From Mesorhizobium australicum (GTDB lineage: Bacteria; Pseudomonadota; Alphaproteobacteria; Rhizobiales; Rhizobiaceae), in contig NZ_FXBL01000004.1 in the NCBI RefSeq assembly GCF_900177325.1, positions 2,232,001 through 2,296,000 of the forward strand: DNA of 64,000 nucleotides, read 5' to 3'. Of the stretch, positions 17,281 to 24,862 are shown piece after piece; position 1 is the stretch's first letter, and every line of letters starts with the position of its first letter. The notes under the pieces were generated by a model. That model was given only the letters and a program-made list of their open reading frames with translations. It did no database searches and was not told the DNA's origin. The position numbers and the translations under genes were made by a program.

Positions 17281-17593
17281 ATTCTCCCCGGACTCGACTC
17301 GTGAATATTCCAGGTCCACATTCGGCATTGCACCGCAGCTCGCGAAAGCCCCGACTGCTCAGTCGGACACCCTGGATCGATCCCTGCGGTCCCAATGCCG
17401 ATGTCGAGAAGGACTGCGCTCAACCCGCAACACCCTAATCGGCAACCTTGGAGAGCCTTGGGATCTACAGGAGGCGGAAGGCCAACGCCGAATGTGGGCC
17501 GGTAATCGCATCAACGGCGGCTTATCCGTTCATGCGGCGCTAACAGCGAAACCCTAACCGGTCGAGCTGCGCAGCGAGGCCGAGGGAACTCCC
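17281..17593. other. 313-bp region without a supported gene
   Basis: No frame here has a convincing start, ribosome binding site and protein-like composition. Short complementary stretches (for example CCGACTGCTCAGTCGG) are present. It may contain the right end of the insertion element, but no inverted repeat could be matched to the left side. Confidence 0.4.
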
Positions 17594-17692
17594 ATGCGCA
17601 AGCAGGAACAACCTCGACTCATCGTGACTGTGAACGTTGATCTAGCGGCGTGCCTTCGGGCTCTTGCCGTTCTGATCGCCCTCTTCACCTGA
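17594..17692 (+). CDS. 32-residue hydrophobic peptide
   Basis: ATG 17594 is preceded by GAGGGA at 17582-17587 with a 6-nt spacer. The peptide begins MRKQEQPRLIVTVNVDL and ends in a hydrophobic run LAVLIALFT, a possible membrane anchor. It overlaps, tail to tail, the last 51 bases of the minus-strand gene at 17642-17863, so at least one of the two may not be real. Confidence 0.35.
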   Translation: MRKQEQPRLIVTVNVDLAACLRALAVLIALFT

Positions 17693-17863
17693 TCGGGGGC
17701 GCGGGGCTTCGGCCTCGCGCTTCCCCTTTTTCGGCTCGGGCGGTGTCTTCAACATCCGCTTTAGCGTCTCGTTGAACGATTGCTCGTCGGCGTCGGGCGT
17801 CGAGTTATCCCCGACATCACGCGCGCGGCTGGGGGAAACTGGCCTTTTGGACTCGCGCTCCAC
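17642..17863 (-). CDS. small charged protein of phage/plasmid type, unknown
   Basis: From GTG 17863 the product has 73 residues. It is highly charged and Pro-rich, with a central FNETLKRMLKTPPEPKK motif, as seen in many very short alphaproteobacterial proteins carried by islands. GGGAAAG precedes the start. A leftward promoter at 18180-18208 points towards it, about 320 bp upstream, which would leave a long leader containing the tRNA-like sequence in antisense. Function is unknown. Confidence 0.55.
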   Translation of the reverse strand: MERESKRPVSPSRARDVGDNSTPDADEQSFNETLKRMLKTPPEPKKGKREAEAPRPRSGEEGDQNGKSPKARR

Positions 17864-18019
17864 CGTGGCTTTCCCATAAATTCTGATTCGTCAGGGCGAT
17901 GGAGGGGGTGTGCTCACTGTCCAAGGCGCACACACCCGCCTCACAAGGCTCTCTGACTGGCGCACCCGGCATTGCTGCTGGTGCCTTCTGCCCCGATCCA
18001 TCGCGAGGCAGTCGTAAGT

Positions 18020-18090
18020 GGGGGCGGCTTGGTAGCTAGTCCGGGCTTCCGACCTTGGGTCTAGAGGGTTCAACCCCCTCCGCCCCCACC
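18020..18090 (+). tRNA. degenerate tRNA-like sequence, possible prophage attachment site
   Basis: A 7-bp acceptor helix is formed by GGGGGCG (18020-18026) and CGCCCCC (18081-18087). A canonical T arm (GAGGG, loop TTCAACC, CCCTC) lies at 18064-18080, followed by A and CC. The D region keeps TTGGTA but its stem is short. The anticodon arm (CCGGG, CTTCCGA, CCTTG) has a mismatch; a 7-nt loop would give anticodon TCC (Gly). The body is about four bases too short and the terminal CCA is incomplete. It is better read as a tRNA pseudogene or an att-site remnant at the prophage border than as a working tRNA. Confidence 0.35.
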
Positions 18091-18179
18091 GCTGTGCACT
18101 GTGAATCAGTCTGACTAAATTTCCAACCCGCTTGACGCCTTTTCTTTTTCCACAGCTTCCGGCCTGTCACGCAGAACGA

Positions 18180-18232
18180 ATCATAAACCGGACACCATGC
18201 TTTGTCACGTATATAATTAGGAAAAGTTTCCT
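18180..18232 (-). promoter_or_regulatory. palindromic operator B with leftward promoter
   Basis: AGGAAAAGTTTCCT at 18219-18232 is an inverted repeat. Read on the minus strand it is followed by AATTATATAC, a -35 box GTGACA (18208-18203), a 17-bp spacer and a -10 box TATGAT (18185-18180). The 34-bp block 18199-18232 is the inverted counterpart of 15491-15524 (29 of 34 identical). The site lies between this leftward promoter and the rightward promoter at 18240-18268, so one protein bound here could control both. Confidence 0.6.
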
Positions 18233-18239
18233 ATTTCTG

Positions 18240-18268
18240 TTCACACCCTCGGACCCCGTCGCTATAAG
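18240..18268 (+). promoter_or_regulatory. rightward sigma70-type promoter
   Basis: TTCACA (18240-18245) and TATAAG (18263-18268) are separated by exactly 17 bp, five of six matches in each box. The GTG start of the DnaA-domain-IV-like gene is about 30 bp downstream. The palindrome at 18219-18232 sits immediately upstream, in an activator-like position. Confidence 0.6.
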
Positions 18269-18299
18269 AAGAAATTCCTATTGTGGACGGAGGGACGGA

Positions 18300-18713
18300 G
18301 TGGCGACGACACAGGCCTTGTTCAGCGACCCGAGCGATGCACCGGAGCCACGGCCGCCGCGGTTCCCGGTGATCCGCTCCGTCCGCCACATCGAGCGGAA
18401 CATCGAACTCTGCGAATGCATGATCGATATCGCCGCCGCGCTCTTCAACGTGAGCGGCCGCGATCTGCGTCATCCCGGCCGCTCCTCGCATTCGGTCGCC
18501 CGGGTTCGCCAGATCGCCATGTATGTCGCCCATGTCGTCCTGGGCCTGTCGATGAACGAGGTGGGCAGGGGATTTGGCCGCGACCGGACGACGGTGCTGC
18601 ATGCGTGCCATCTGGTCGAGGACATGCGTGAGGACATGGAGTTTGACCGGATCGTCGCCATGACCGAGCGCGTGGCGCGCGCCGCACTTCGCAACCGTGA
18701 TGGGGAATACTGA
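18300..18713 (+). CDS. DnaA domain IV-like helix-turn-helix protein
   Basis: From GTG 18300, with GGAGGGACGGA just upstream, the product has 137 residues. Residues about 35-115 resemble the DNA-binding domain IV of DnaA: RQIAMYVAHVVLGLSMNEVG and then the signature GRDRTTVLHAC, equivalent to the DnaA-box-binding helix. The AAA+ ATPase part is absent, so it is not an initiator by itself. Such proteins are common in Rhizobiales chromosomes. It may bind DnaA-box-like sites, including its own promoter. It is followed after one base by the DUF6456 gene. Confidence 0.8.
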   Translation: MATTQALFSDPSDAPEPRPPRFPVIRSVRHIERNIELCECMIDIAAALFNVSGRDLRHPGRSSHSVARVRQIAMYVAHVVLGLSMNEVGRGFGRDRTTVLHACHLVEDMREDMEFDRIVAMTERVARAALRNRDGEY

Positions 18714-18714
18714 T

Positions 18715-19506
18715 ATGTCGAACGACCAGACCGCAGGATGGCTGGCGCTGTGTGCCATCGCCGACGGAAAGTGCCACGTCGCGGCGGGCGATGGGCCGGA
18801 GAGCGTCGTTCTCGCGGATGCGGCGGGCGGACATCACCGGACCGATTCCGCGGTTCTGCGCACGCTCGCCCGCAAGGCGCTCGTCCGGCGCCAACAAGAC
18901 CGGCTGGTGCTGTCGGTGCTGGGCAAGGCGCTGCTGCGCGGGGCACGTGGTTCCGATCCGTTCCAGGCGCGGCGGCTAGACCTGGCGCTCGACGAGGTCG
19001 AGACGCCGCAAGGCCGCGCGACCGCTCTGGTCAACCTGGCGGAATCGCCGCTCAGGCAATTGGTGCGGCGCAGGACCCGGAACGGCGACGCCTTCCTCAG
19101 CAAGCAGGAATTCGACGCGGGCGAGCGGCTGCGCGCGGACTATACGCGGGCGCAGATGCTGCCGCGGCTTGGCGCCAATTGGGAGCAACCGATCTCCACC
19201 GGCCGCCGCGCGGGCTCGGCCGCCGACCTGTCCGACGGCGCGATCGCCGCCAGGGAGCGGGTTGAGCGCGCGATCGAGGAGGTCGGCCCGGAACTCTCCG
19301 GCGTGCTGATCGACGTGTGCTGCTTCCTGAAGGGACTGGAGACGGTGGAGGCCGAACGCGGCTGGCCGGTCCGTTCCGCCAAGGTGCTGCTCAAGGCAGC
19401 CTTGGGCGCGCTGTCGCGGCACTACCAGCCGGCGGCGACGGGGAACAAGCGCTGGCAGATCCTGTCATGGGGCAGCGAAGACTATCGGCCGTCGATCGGC
19501 GGCTGA
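18715..19506 (+). CDS. DUF6456 domain-containing protein
   Basis: ATG 18715 gives 263 residues. The N-terminal 90 residues look like a winged-helix fold (HRTDSAVLRTLARKALVRRQQDRLVLSVLGKALL). The C-terminal DUF6456 region (about 115-250) contains ESPLRQLVRR, FLSKQEFDAGERLRADY, ARERVERAI and VLIDVCCFLKGLE. The same domain occurs next to DnaA-C-like or helix-turn-helix genes in related genomes, and the coupling here supports a joint regulatory role. Its exact function is not established. Confidence 0.85.
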   Translation: MSNDQTAGWLALCAIADGKCHVAAGDGPESVVLADAAGGHHRTDSAVLRTLARKALVRRQQDRLVLSVLGKALLRGARGSDPFQARRLDLALDEVETPQGRATALVNLAESPLRQLVRRRTRNGDAFLSKQEFDAGERLRADYTRAQMLPRLGANWEQPISTGRRAGSAADLSDGAIAARERVERAIEEVGPELSGVLIDVCCFLKGLETVEAERGWPVRSAKVLLKAALGALSRHYQPAATGNKRWQILSWGSEDYRPSIGG

Positions 19507-19941
19507 TCAGGCGGCGGCAGTGGCGGCGTCGCGGCGGATGCGCGCCACCATCGAGCGCAGGCCGTTGGCGCGCTGCGGCGTCAGGTGCTCGTCGAGCCCG
19601 AGACGCTTCAGGACGGCCTCGGCGTCGATGCGCGCGATCTCGCTCGCCCGGCGGCCGGAGAATAGCGCCAGCATGATCGCGACGAGGCCGCGCACGATAT
19701 GCGCGTCCGAATCGCCGATGAAGCGCATGACAGGGTCAGGTCCGTCGCCGCGCGTGGTCTCGAGCCAGACCTGGCTGACGCAGCCCTGGACCTTGTTCTG
19801 CGGCGTGCGGGCCGAATCGGGGAAGGCAGGCAGGTCGCGGCCGAGATCTATCACGTAGCGATAACGGTCCTCCCATTCTTCGAGGAGTTCGAAATCGTCG
19901 AAGATCTGCTGGATGCCCGGGTTGAGTGCGGTATCGCTCAT
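19507..19941 (-). CDS. sufE: SufE family sulfur acceptor protein
   Basis: This 144-residue protein is from the SufE family. It accepts persulfide sulfur from SufS and hands it to the SufBCD scaffold for Fe-S cluster assembly. The acceptor cysteine is Cys54 in NKVQGCVSQVW. Other family landmarks are LLEEWEDRYRYVIDLGR and FSGRRASEIARID. ATG 19941 was preferred over ATG 19950, which would add three residues. The gene ends tail to tail against DUF6456, with the two stops adjacent. Confidence 0.93.
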   Translation of the reverse strand: MSDTALNPGIQQIFDDFELLEEWEDRYRYVIDLGRDLPAFPDSARTPQNKVQGCVSQVWLETTRGDGPDPVMRFIGDSDAHIVRGLVAIMLALFSGRRASEIARIDAEAVLKRLGLDEHLTPQRANGLRSMVARIRRDAATAAA

Positions 19942-19995
19942 ACCCTGCATATAGGTCGAAAGATGCGGCCGTCACAATGGCCGCGTCGGCAAAGC

Positions 19996-20346
19996 CTATT
20001 CGGACTTGGCTTCCTCGGAAGCCGCGGCAGGAACGGTCTGTGTCGCCGGCACTGTGCCGGTGGTCGTCGCATCCGGCTCGCCGAACCTGTCGTCCAGCAG
20101 TTCGAAGGCGATTCGCGAGGCCTCGCGCGCCCTGACACCGATAGTCTGGAGCGCGGCCTTGCCGGTGACACAGACATCCGGCTTGCGCTCGCAGATGCCG
20201 CTGATGTCGCCGACCGCCTCGCGCGCCGCCGACAGCGCCTGGATCGGCCCGACCGATTCGACTGTCTCGTTGCCGCCGGAACTGCCGAACGGAATGATCA
20301 GAAGAACGAGCGAAAGCCAGAAAGTGCAGCGGATCAGAAAGCCCAT
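19996..20346 (-). CDS. DUF5330 domain-containing exported or membrane protein
   Basis: From ATG 20346 the product has 116 residues. Residues 2-22 are hydrophobic (GFLIRCTFWLSLVLLIIPFG), a signal peptide or anchor. The mature part has ALSAAREAVGDISGICERKP and two cysteines flanking DV (CERKPDVCVTG), typical of DUF5330 proteins of Rhizobiales. The tail is Ala/Thr-rich. Function is unknown. It is co-directional with sufE and 54 bp upstream of it. Confidence 0.75.
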   Translation of the reverse strand: MGFLIRCTFWLSLVLLIIPFGSSGGNETVESVGPIQALSAAREAVGDISGICERKPDVCVTGKAALQTIGVRAREASRIAFELLDDRFGEPDATTTGTVPATQTVPAAASEEAKSE

Positions 20347-20809
20347 CGTCGCAGTCCCCGTGCCGGTTCGTTTTCGGGCGTTTTCCAGATGCAATGCGCC
20401 CTTGACGCTGCGACTGTCGCACCGACGCGCAAATGGCGGCTTGCGGCGAAAGCGACGATTTGGCGCGAATTCGCATCAAATTCGAAACATCCGGATTTGA
20501 TTCAAAAACGATGAAAACTTGAATGGATTGCTTAACTTCGGATTAACCATATAAGTCTTTGAAGATATTGAATATTCGTCCTGTCTTGCCGTGGCGAGGA
20601 CGAGATCTCGCCTTTTTCGACCGGCCGTGCGGGCATAACGGCACGTTTACCATGACGGCATTTCGCGCCGTTCCGCGATCCGCAAGGCGCCCGTTTCGGC
20701 TCTGGCAGGGACGGAAACGAGCCCGCCTTATTCATTCTTTAAACCGTGGGTGCGAGGGTCGGTCCAAGGAAGCAGATCCGCTCTGCGGAAGTGTCTCGGG
20801 TAGACCGGT
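20347..20809. other. 463-bp intergenic region with CtrA box
   Basis: This region separates the divergent DUF5330 and sensor kinase genes. No protein-coding frame is convincing. It holds an AT-rich stretch at about 20,500-20,575 containing a full CtrA-type box (20532-20546), and it probably carries the promoters of both flanking genes. Confidence 0.5.
20532..20546. promoter_or_regulatory. CtrA-type box TTAA-N7-TTAA
   Basis: TTAA at 20532-20535, seven bases, and TTAA at 20543-20546 followed by CC match the alphaproteobacterial CtrA consensus TTAA-N7-TTAAC. It lies about 265 bp upstream of a DivJ/PleC-type kinase gene, a likely member of the CtrA phosphorelay. Confidence 0.55.
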
Positions 20810-22564
20810 TTGAGTTCAGTTGCGTCCAGCGTCATCGGGTTTTCGGCAGGAGTGGCCGCGAGCTGCGACCGTCTCGTCGCCCCCACGGTCGGGGGCGTGG
20901 AGCGGGCGTGCCAGCGGCGCCTCATCGCCGCTTTGCTTGCCGGTCCCTTCGTGCTGGCGGGTGTCTGGCCGTCGGTGTTCGCCGCCGGCCTGCCGCGCGA
21001 TCTGAGCTTCGGCGTCCTGACGCTCTGCTTCTTGATGGCCTGGGCGAGCATCGCCTATGTCGCGACACGCGCCGACCTGCCTAATACCGCCTCGGCGACG
21101 CTCGCGGCGGCGACGATGCTGCTGGCCGTGGCGATTGCCGGCGCGGGAGGAGTTTCCTCCCCGGTGATGCTGATCGCCGGTGCGCTCACCTTCGAATCCT
21201 GGTGGATCATGCGCAGCCGCAGGGCGCTCGTCTGGGGCGGCGTCGCGGCAGCCGTCGCGATCACCGCGCAGCCTCTGATGGGAATGTTCGGCCTTGTGCC
21301 GGCCTCCGCCTTCAGCGCGTGGCACTGGCTCGTGCCGCTGGCCTATGGCGCCATCGCCGCGCCGCGCCTGGCGAGCGCCGTGCGCGAAGAGATCGAGGCG
21401 CAGCGCCAGCCGCGCGAGACGGCGGTCGAGGACGTGCTCGACGCGGTGGTGCTGCGGATCGCCCGCAGCGGCGACACGACGGATGTCGGCGGTCGCAGCG
21501 ACGCGCTGCTGGGTGTCGCGCCCGAGCTGCTGCTCGGCGAAGGCTTCTTTGAGCGCGTGCATGTGAGCGATCGGGTCGAGCTGATGCGCGCGCTGGCGGA
21601 TGCCGATCGCGGCCATGCGGACTTCGAGTTGCGCATCCGCGTGGCGGGCGACAGCGCGGGCACCTTCCGCAGCTTCGAGGCAGAGCTGCATGGCGGGTCG
21701 CCGCGCCTGCTGGTACTGCGCGGCAACGGCAAGGTGGAAGCGCTGCGGCAAGAGCTCGCCGAGGCGCGCGAGCAGGCGGCCGGCAGCGATGTTGCCAAGG
21801 CGCGATTCCTCGCAGCCGTGAGCCATGAGCTGCGCACGCCGCTCAACGCCATCATCGGCTTCTCCGACATGCTGGCCTATGAGATGGTCGGCCGCTTCAC
21901 CGATCCGCGCCAGAAGGAATATGCCTGCCTGATCCGCGATTCCGGCGGCCATCTGCTGAGCGTGGTCAACTCGATCCTCGACGTGTCGAAGATCGAATCG
22001 GGCGCCTATCCGATCCGGCCGGAGCCGTTCCGGTTCGCGGAAGCGGCGTCCACCTGCCATGCGATGCTGGCGCTGCAGGCCGCCGAGAAGTCGGTCGAGC
22101 TCTCCAACCGCGTCACGCCGGCCGTGGGCGAAATCTGCGCCGACCGGCGCGCGGTGCAGCAGATCCTGATCAATCTGCTCTCAAACGCGGTGAAGTTCAC
22201 GCCGCGCGGCGGCTCGGTGAAGCTCGACGCGCGCCGCCACGGCCGCATGATCACCTTCGAGGTGGCCGACACCGGCATCGGCATCGACGAGGAGGATCTT
22301 GCGCGGCTCGGCCGGCCTTTCGTACAAGTGCACAACGACTATACTCGCCAGTTCGACGGCGCGGGGCTGGGGCTTTCCATCGCCAAGGGTCTGGTGGCGC
22401 TTCACGGCGGCGCGATGTCGATCCAGAGCTCGCCGGGCGCGGGCACGGTGGTGAGCGTGACCCTGCCGATCGAGGGACATGCGGTGGTGGCCGCTCCCGA
22501 GCCGAAGGTGCAGGACGCGGAGGTTGAGGAGTACGACGGTGCGACGTTCCGAAAGTCGGCTTGA
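20810..22564 (+). CDS. membrane sensor histidine kinase, DivJ/PleC type
   Basis: This kinase has 584 residues. Five or six membrane helices lie within residues 35-190, followed by a linker or PAS-like region at about 205-310. The HisKA domain has phospho-acceptor His339 in SHELRTPLNAIIGFSDML, the version shared by DivJ, PleC and PdhS. The HATPase domain has NLLSNAVKFTP, DTGIGI and GAGLGLSIAKGL. These kinases act on DivK/PleD and set CtrA activity in the cell cycle. The CtrA box at 20532 fits that circuit. The TTG at 20810 is the longest start and is uncertain. The 3' end overlaps the next gene by 26 bp. Confidence 0.88.
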   Translation: MSSVASSVIGFSAGVAASCDRLVAPTVGGVERACQRRLIAALLAGPFVLAGVWPSVFAAGLPRDLSFGVLTLCFLMAWASIAYVATRADLPNTASATLAAATMLLAVAIAGAGGVSSPVMLIAGALTFESWWIMRSRRALVWGGVAAAVAITAQPLMGMFGLVPASAFSAWHWLVPLAYGAIAAPRLASAVREEIEAQRQPRETAVEDVLDAVVLRIARSGDTTDVGGRSDALLGVAPELLLGEGFFERVHVSDRVELMRALADADRGHADFELRIRVAGDSAGTFRSFEAELHGGSPRLLVLRGNGKVEALRQELAEAREQAAGSDVAKARFLAAVSHELRTPLNAIIGFSDMLAYEMVGRFTDPRQKEYACLIRDSGGHLLSVVNSILDVSKIESGAYPIRPEPFRFAEAASTCHAMLALQAAEKSVELSNRVTPAVGEICADRRAVQQILINLLSNAVKFTPRGGSVKLDARRHGRMITFEVADTGIGIDEEDLARLGRPFVQVHNDYTRQFDGAGLGLSIAKGLVALHGGAMSIQSSPGAGTVVSVTLPIEGHAVVAAPEPKVQDAEVEEYDGATFRKSA

Positions 22565-23318
22565 AGAAGACAGCCCCGTCGGCGCCTTCCTGCGCGACGG
22601 CGTCTATGCGGCAGGGGCTGCGATCTCGCGCAATCCCGTCCTGGTCGGCGGCACCACCGCCTTCCTGGTGACGCTGTTCTACGTCTCGGCCAACGCGCTG
22701 TGGTACCAGCCGCAGCCGCATGCGAGCGCCTTCTTCATCACGCGCGAGATGCCGAACTACGTCGCCCCGCAGCCGGAGACCGATCCGTTCCAGGACGAGG
22801 AGGAAGAACACTCCGCCGCGCCGCCTCCCGCTGCCGCGCCCCGCCTGCCGGCGGACCCGACCGTGCAGCAGGTGCAGGACATTCTCGGCGACCTGAACCT
22901 CTATACAGGCTCCGTGGACGGCATCGCCGGACCGCAGACCAAGAAGGCGATCGCCGACTACCAGAAGCTGGTCGGGCTCGATCCCTCGGGCGAGATCGAC
23001 CAGAGCCTGCTCGACGAATTGATGGCGCGGCGCGCACCGCAGAAGACGGACGACACGTTGCCGCCGCGGCCAGCACCTCGGCCCGCGCGCGTTGAAGCGG
23101 TGGCCGCGGTCGCGGCCCAAGAGCCGCGCGAGGACGTACTCAAGATCCAGGCCGGGCTCAAGGCCTTCGGCCATGACGGAATCGAGCTCGACGGCAAGCT
23201 CGGGATGAAGACCAAGACGGCCATCCGCGAGTTCCAGTCTTTGTTCGGCCTGCCGGTGACCGGCGAGCCGGACGAGAAGCTGCTGGCCAAGATGCGCCAG
23301 ATCGGCTTGACCAACTGA
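22539..23318 (+). CDS. membrane-anchored protein with two peptidoglycan-binding domains
   Basis: GTG 22539 has GAGGAG upstream, inside the end of the kinase gene. The product has 259 residues. It has an N-terminal cytoplasmic stretch, one membrane helix at about 28-48 (LVGGTTAFLVTLFYVS) and a Pro-rich linker. Two PG_binding_1 domains follow at about 108-165 (VQQVQDILGDLNLYTGSVDG) and 203-258 (VLKIQAGLKAFG). It probably tethers to peptidoglycan in the periplasm. Overlap with the kinase gene suggests a joint operon, linking cell-cycle signalling to the envelope by inference. Confidence 0.85.
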   Translation: MRRSESRLEEDSPVGAFLRDGVYAAGAAISRNPVLVGGTTAFLVTLFYVSANALWYQPQPHASAFFITREMPNYVAPQPETDPFQDEEEEHSAAPPPAAAPRLPADPTVQQVQDILGDLNLYTGSVDGIAGPQTKKAIADYQKLVGLDPSGEIDQSLLDELMARRAPQKTDDTLPPRPAPRPARVEAVAAVAAQEPREDVLKIQAGLKAFGHDGIELDGKLGMKTKTAIREFQSLFGLPVTGEPDEKLLAKMRQIGLTN

Positions 23319-23340
23319 GCTTTCCCGCGCAGGGAAGGCG

Positions 23341-23685
23341 ATGCGTGTCACCAGCGATCTCTGGGTCTCGGCCTTGCTGCGACGGGCCTTCGGCGAGGGC
23401 GGCTTCGGCGCCGTGCTGCGCCGCGGCGGCGACAGCGCCGGTGCGATCTTCATCGTCACCCGCGACAGGATGGGCGAGGCGACCCTCTACGGCCCGGCAC
23501 CGCAGACCGGCTACGACGATGCGCGGCCTGACGACCGGCTGTTCGTGGAGCTGATGCGGACGACCGAGGAGGCGCGGATCGACGAGCGGCTGGCGAAGGA
23601 GAGCCGCTTCGACCCCGACCTGTGGCTGGTCGAGATCGAGCCGGGACGGCCGGACGCCGAGCTTTTTCCGCTCATGAAGCCCTGA
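23341..23685 (+). CDS. DUF1491 family protein
   Basis: This 114-residue protein shows the DUF1491 pattern: RVTSDLWVSALLRRAF, RRGGDSAGAIFI, a variable middle, and RLAKESRFDPDLWLVEIE at the C-terminus. It is found widely in alphaproteobacteria and its function is unknown. It lies 22 bp after the peptidoglycan-binding gene and is probably the last gene of that operon. It ends directly against the stop of the convergent DUF2336 gene. Confidence 0.88.
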   Translation: MRVTSDLWVSALLRRAFGEGGFGAVLRRGGDSAGAIFIVTRDRMGEATLYGPAPQTGYDDARPDDRLFVELMRTTEEARIDERLAKESRFDPDLWLVEIEPGRPDAELFPLMKP

Positions 23686-24753
23686 TCACGAGGCCCTGAG
23701 AAGCCGCGCTTCGCCGGCGACCGTTTCGGCTTCAGCCTGACGCTGCACGAGCGCGGCAACGCTTTCGGCCTTGAGCCGGCGGATCTCGTCTCGGCCCGCT
23801 TCGGCATGGATGAGATTGTAGTGCTCGACAAAAAGGCGGATCGCCTCCGCATGCGGGTGGGCGTTCGGATCGATGGCGCTGACCACCAGGAAGGCCTGCT
23901 CGACGCTGAGACCTAGACCGCGCAGCACCAGGACCAGCGAGCGACGCAGGGCGCGCTGCGACAGCGGCCGGGCCTGCGTGTAGGCGATGTCGGCGGTGTC
24001 GGCGAGCGCGGTCTGGAAGAGGGCGGGGACGCCGGTGAGCGCGGTGTCGCGCAGCTTGCCATAGTCCGTCGTAGCTGGCTGGGCCTCGGGATCGGGAAGC
24101 GACCGCCTTGCTTCGCCGCCGACGGCCATCATCGCGCGCAGCCTGGCGCGCGCGCCCTCGGCCGTGCCGGCGGGGCGCGGGATCGCCGTCTCGGCGCTGG
24201 GCGACAGGACGATCTCCTCCTCGAGCGACGGCGCCTGGTCGGACGGAGCGTCCAAGGCCTCCTGCGCGGCGGAAGCCGCTTCCAGGGCTCGGATGAGCCG
24301 GGCGATCGCCGGGTTGAGGGATGAGCGGTTGGCGATAGCACGCGCATGGTCGATGCCGTGGCGGGCGATCAGGCCGATCAGGTCGACATCCTTCAGCGCG
24401 CGCGACCGCATCAGGATCGGGGCGGAGATTTCTAGTGGTTCGGCCGCAAGACGCCGAACCAGACCGGCGGGGGCGGGCCGGCATTCCGACAGTGCGGCGG
24501 CTACGTAGCGGCGGGCTTCCGCGGAGACCTGATCGTAGAGAGGCAGGGTGAGATCGTCGAGCTGGACCGCATTCTGCCGTGTCGGGCGGGTGAGGGCGCA
24601 GAAGGCGGAGACGGAGGCGCGGAAAAGCCTTTCGGCCTTGCCCTCCTCGCCGCGTATGGCGATCTCTCTGAAGTCTGAACTGGACACGGACGCTGCTGAT
24701 ACTCGACGCGGAACTGGCGTGAATGACCGCAAACGGCGGATTTCACGGGGCAT
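23686..24753 (-). CDS. DUF2336 domain-containing protein
   Basis: This protein of 355 residues is mostly alpha-helical. It has the DUF2336 repeats (LLYDQVSAEARRYVAAALSE-like helices near 75-90, PILMRSRALKDVDLIGLIARHG near 112-135, then ARAIANRSSL). An acidic linker around 170-200 precedes a C-terminal helical part with SVEQAFLVVSAIDP. In alphaproteobacteria DUF2336 genes are often cell-cycle or motility associated. A CtrA-like box lies 23 bp upstream of the start, which is consistent. The biochemical role is unknown. Confidence 0.82.
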   Translation of the reverse strand: MPREIRRLRSFTPVPRRVSAASVSSSDFREIAIRGEEGKAERLFRASVSAFCALTRPTRQNAVQLDDLTLPLYDQVSAEARRYVAAALSECRPAPAGLVRRLAAEPLEISAPILMRSRALKDVDLIGLIARHGIDHARAIANRSSLNPAIARLIRALEAASAAQEALDAPSDQAPSLEEEIVLSPSAETAIPRPAGTAEGARARLRAMMAVGGEARRSLPDPEAQPATTDYGKLRDTALTGVPALFQTALADTADIAYTQARPLSQRALRRSLVLVLRGLGLSVEQAFLVVSAIDPNAHPHAEAIRLFVEHYNLIHAEAGRDEIRRLKAESVAALVQRQAEAETVAGEARLLRAS

Positions 24754-24775
24754 TCTTCATTTTAGACATGATCCG

Positions 24776-24790
24776 TTAGCAGTCCGTTAA
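24776..24790. promoter_or_regulatory. CtrA-like box TTAG-N7-TTAA
   Basis: TTAG (24776-24779), seven bases and TTAA (24787-24790), followed by CC, match the CtrA consensus except for one base of the first half. The site lies between the divergent genes at 24753 (minus) and 24863 (plus), very close to the DUF2336 start. Confidence 0.4.
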
Positions 24791-24862
24791 CCGTATGGGC
24801 GTCTCATCGACGAGAGGTTGAGTTGCAGTCGCAAGGAGTGTGCATCCAGAAAGGCGGATCGA

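Larger units (their letters stand above)
1..18090. mobile_element. prophage, tail half and right end (left end outside window)
   Basis: The genes from position 1 to about 11,990 are a contiguous siphophage tail module: tail tube, chaperone, tape measure, distal tail, peptidase, hub and fibres. They are followed by a phage-type Dam methylase, an SRAP protein, small cargo genes and a transposase. From about 18,300 the genes are ordinary alphaproteobacterial chromosome genes. The right border near 18,090 is an inference from this change in content and from the tRNA-like sequence there. No integrase, repressor, terminase, portal or capsid gene of this element is in the window, so whether it is complete cannot be judged. 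Confidence 0.7.

Noticed and set aside
1..18090. Complete inducible prophage
   Set aside because: No integrase, repressor, replication, packaging or head genes are in the window, so completeness cannot be claimed.
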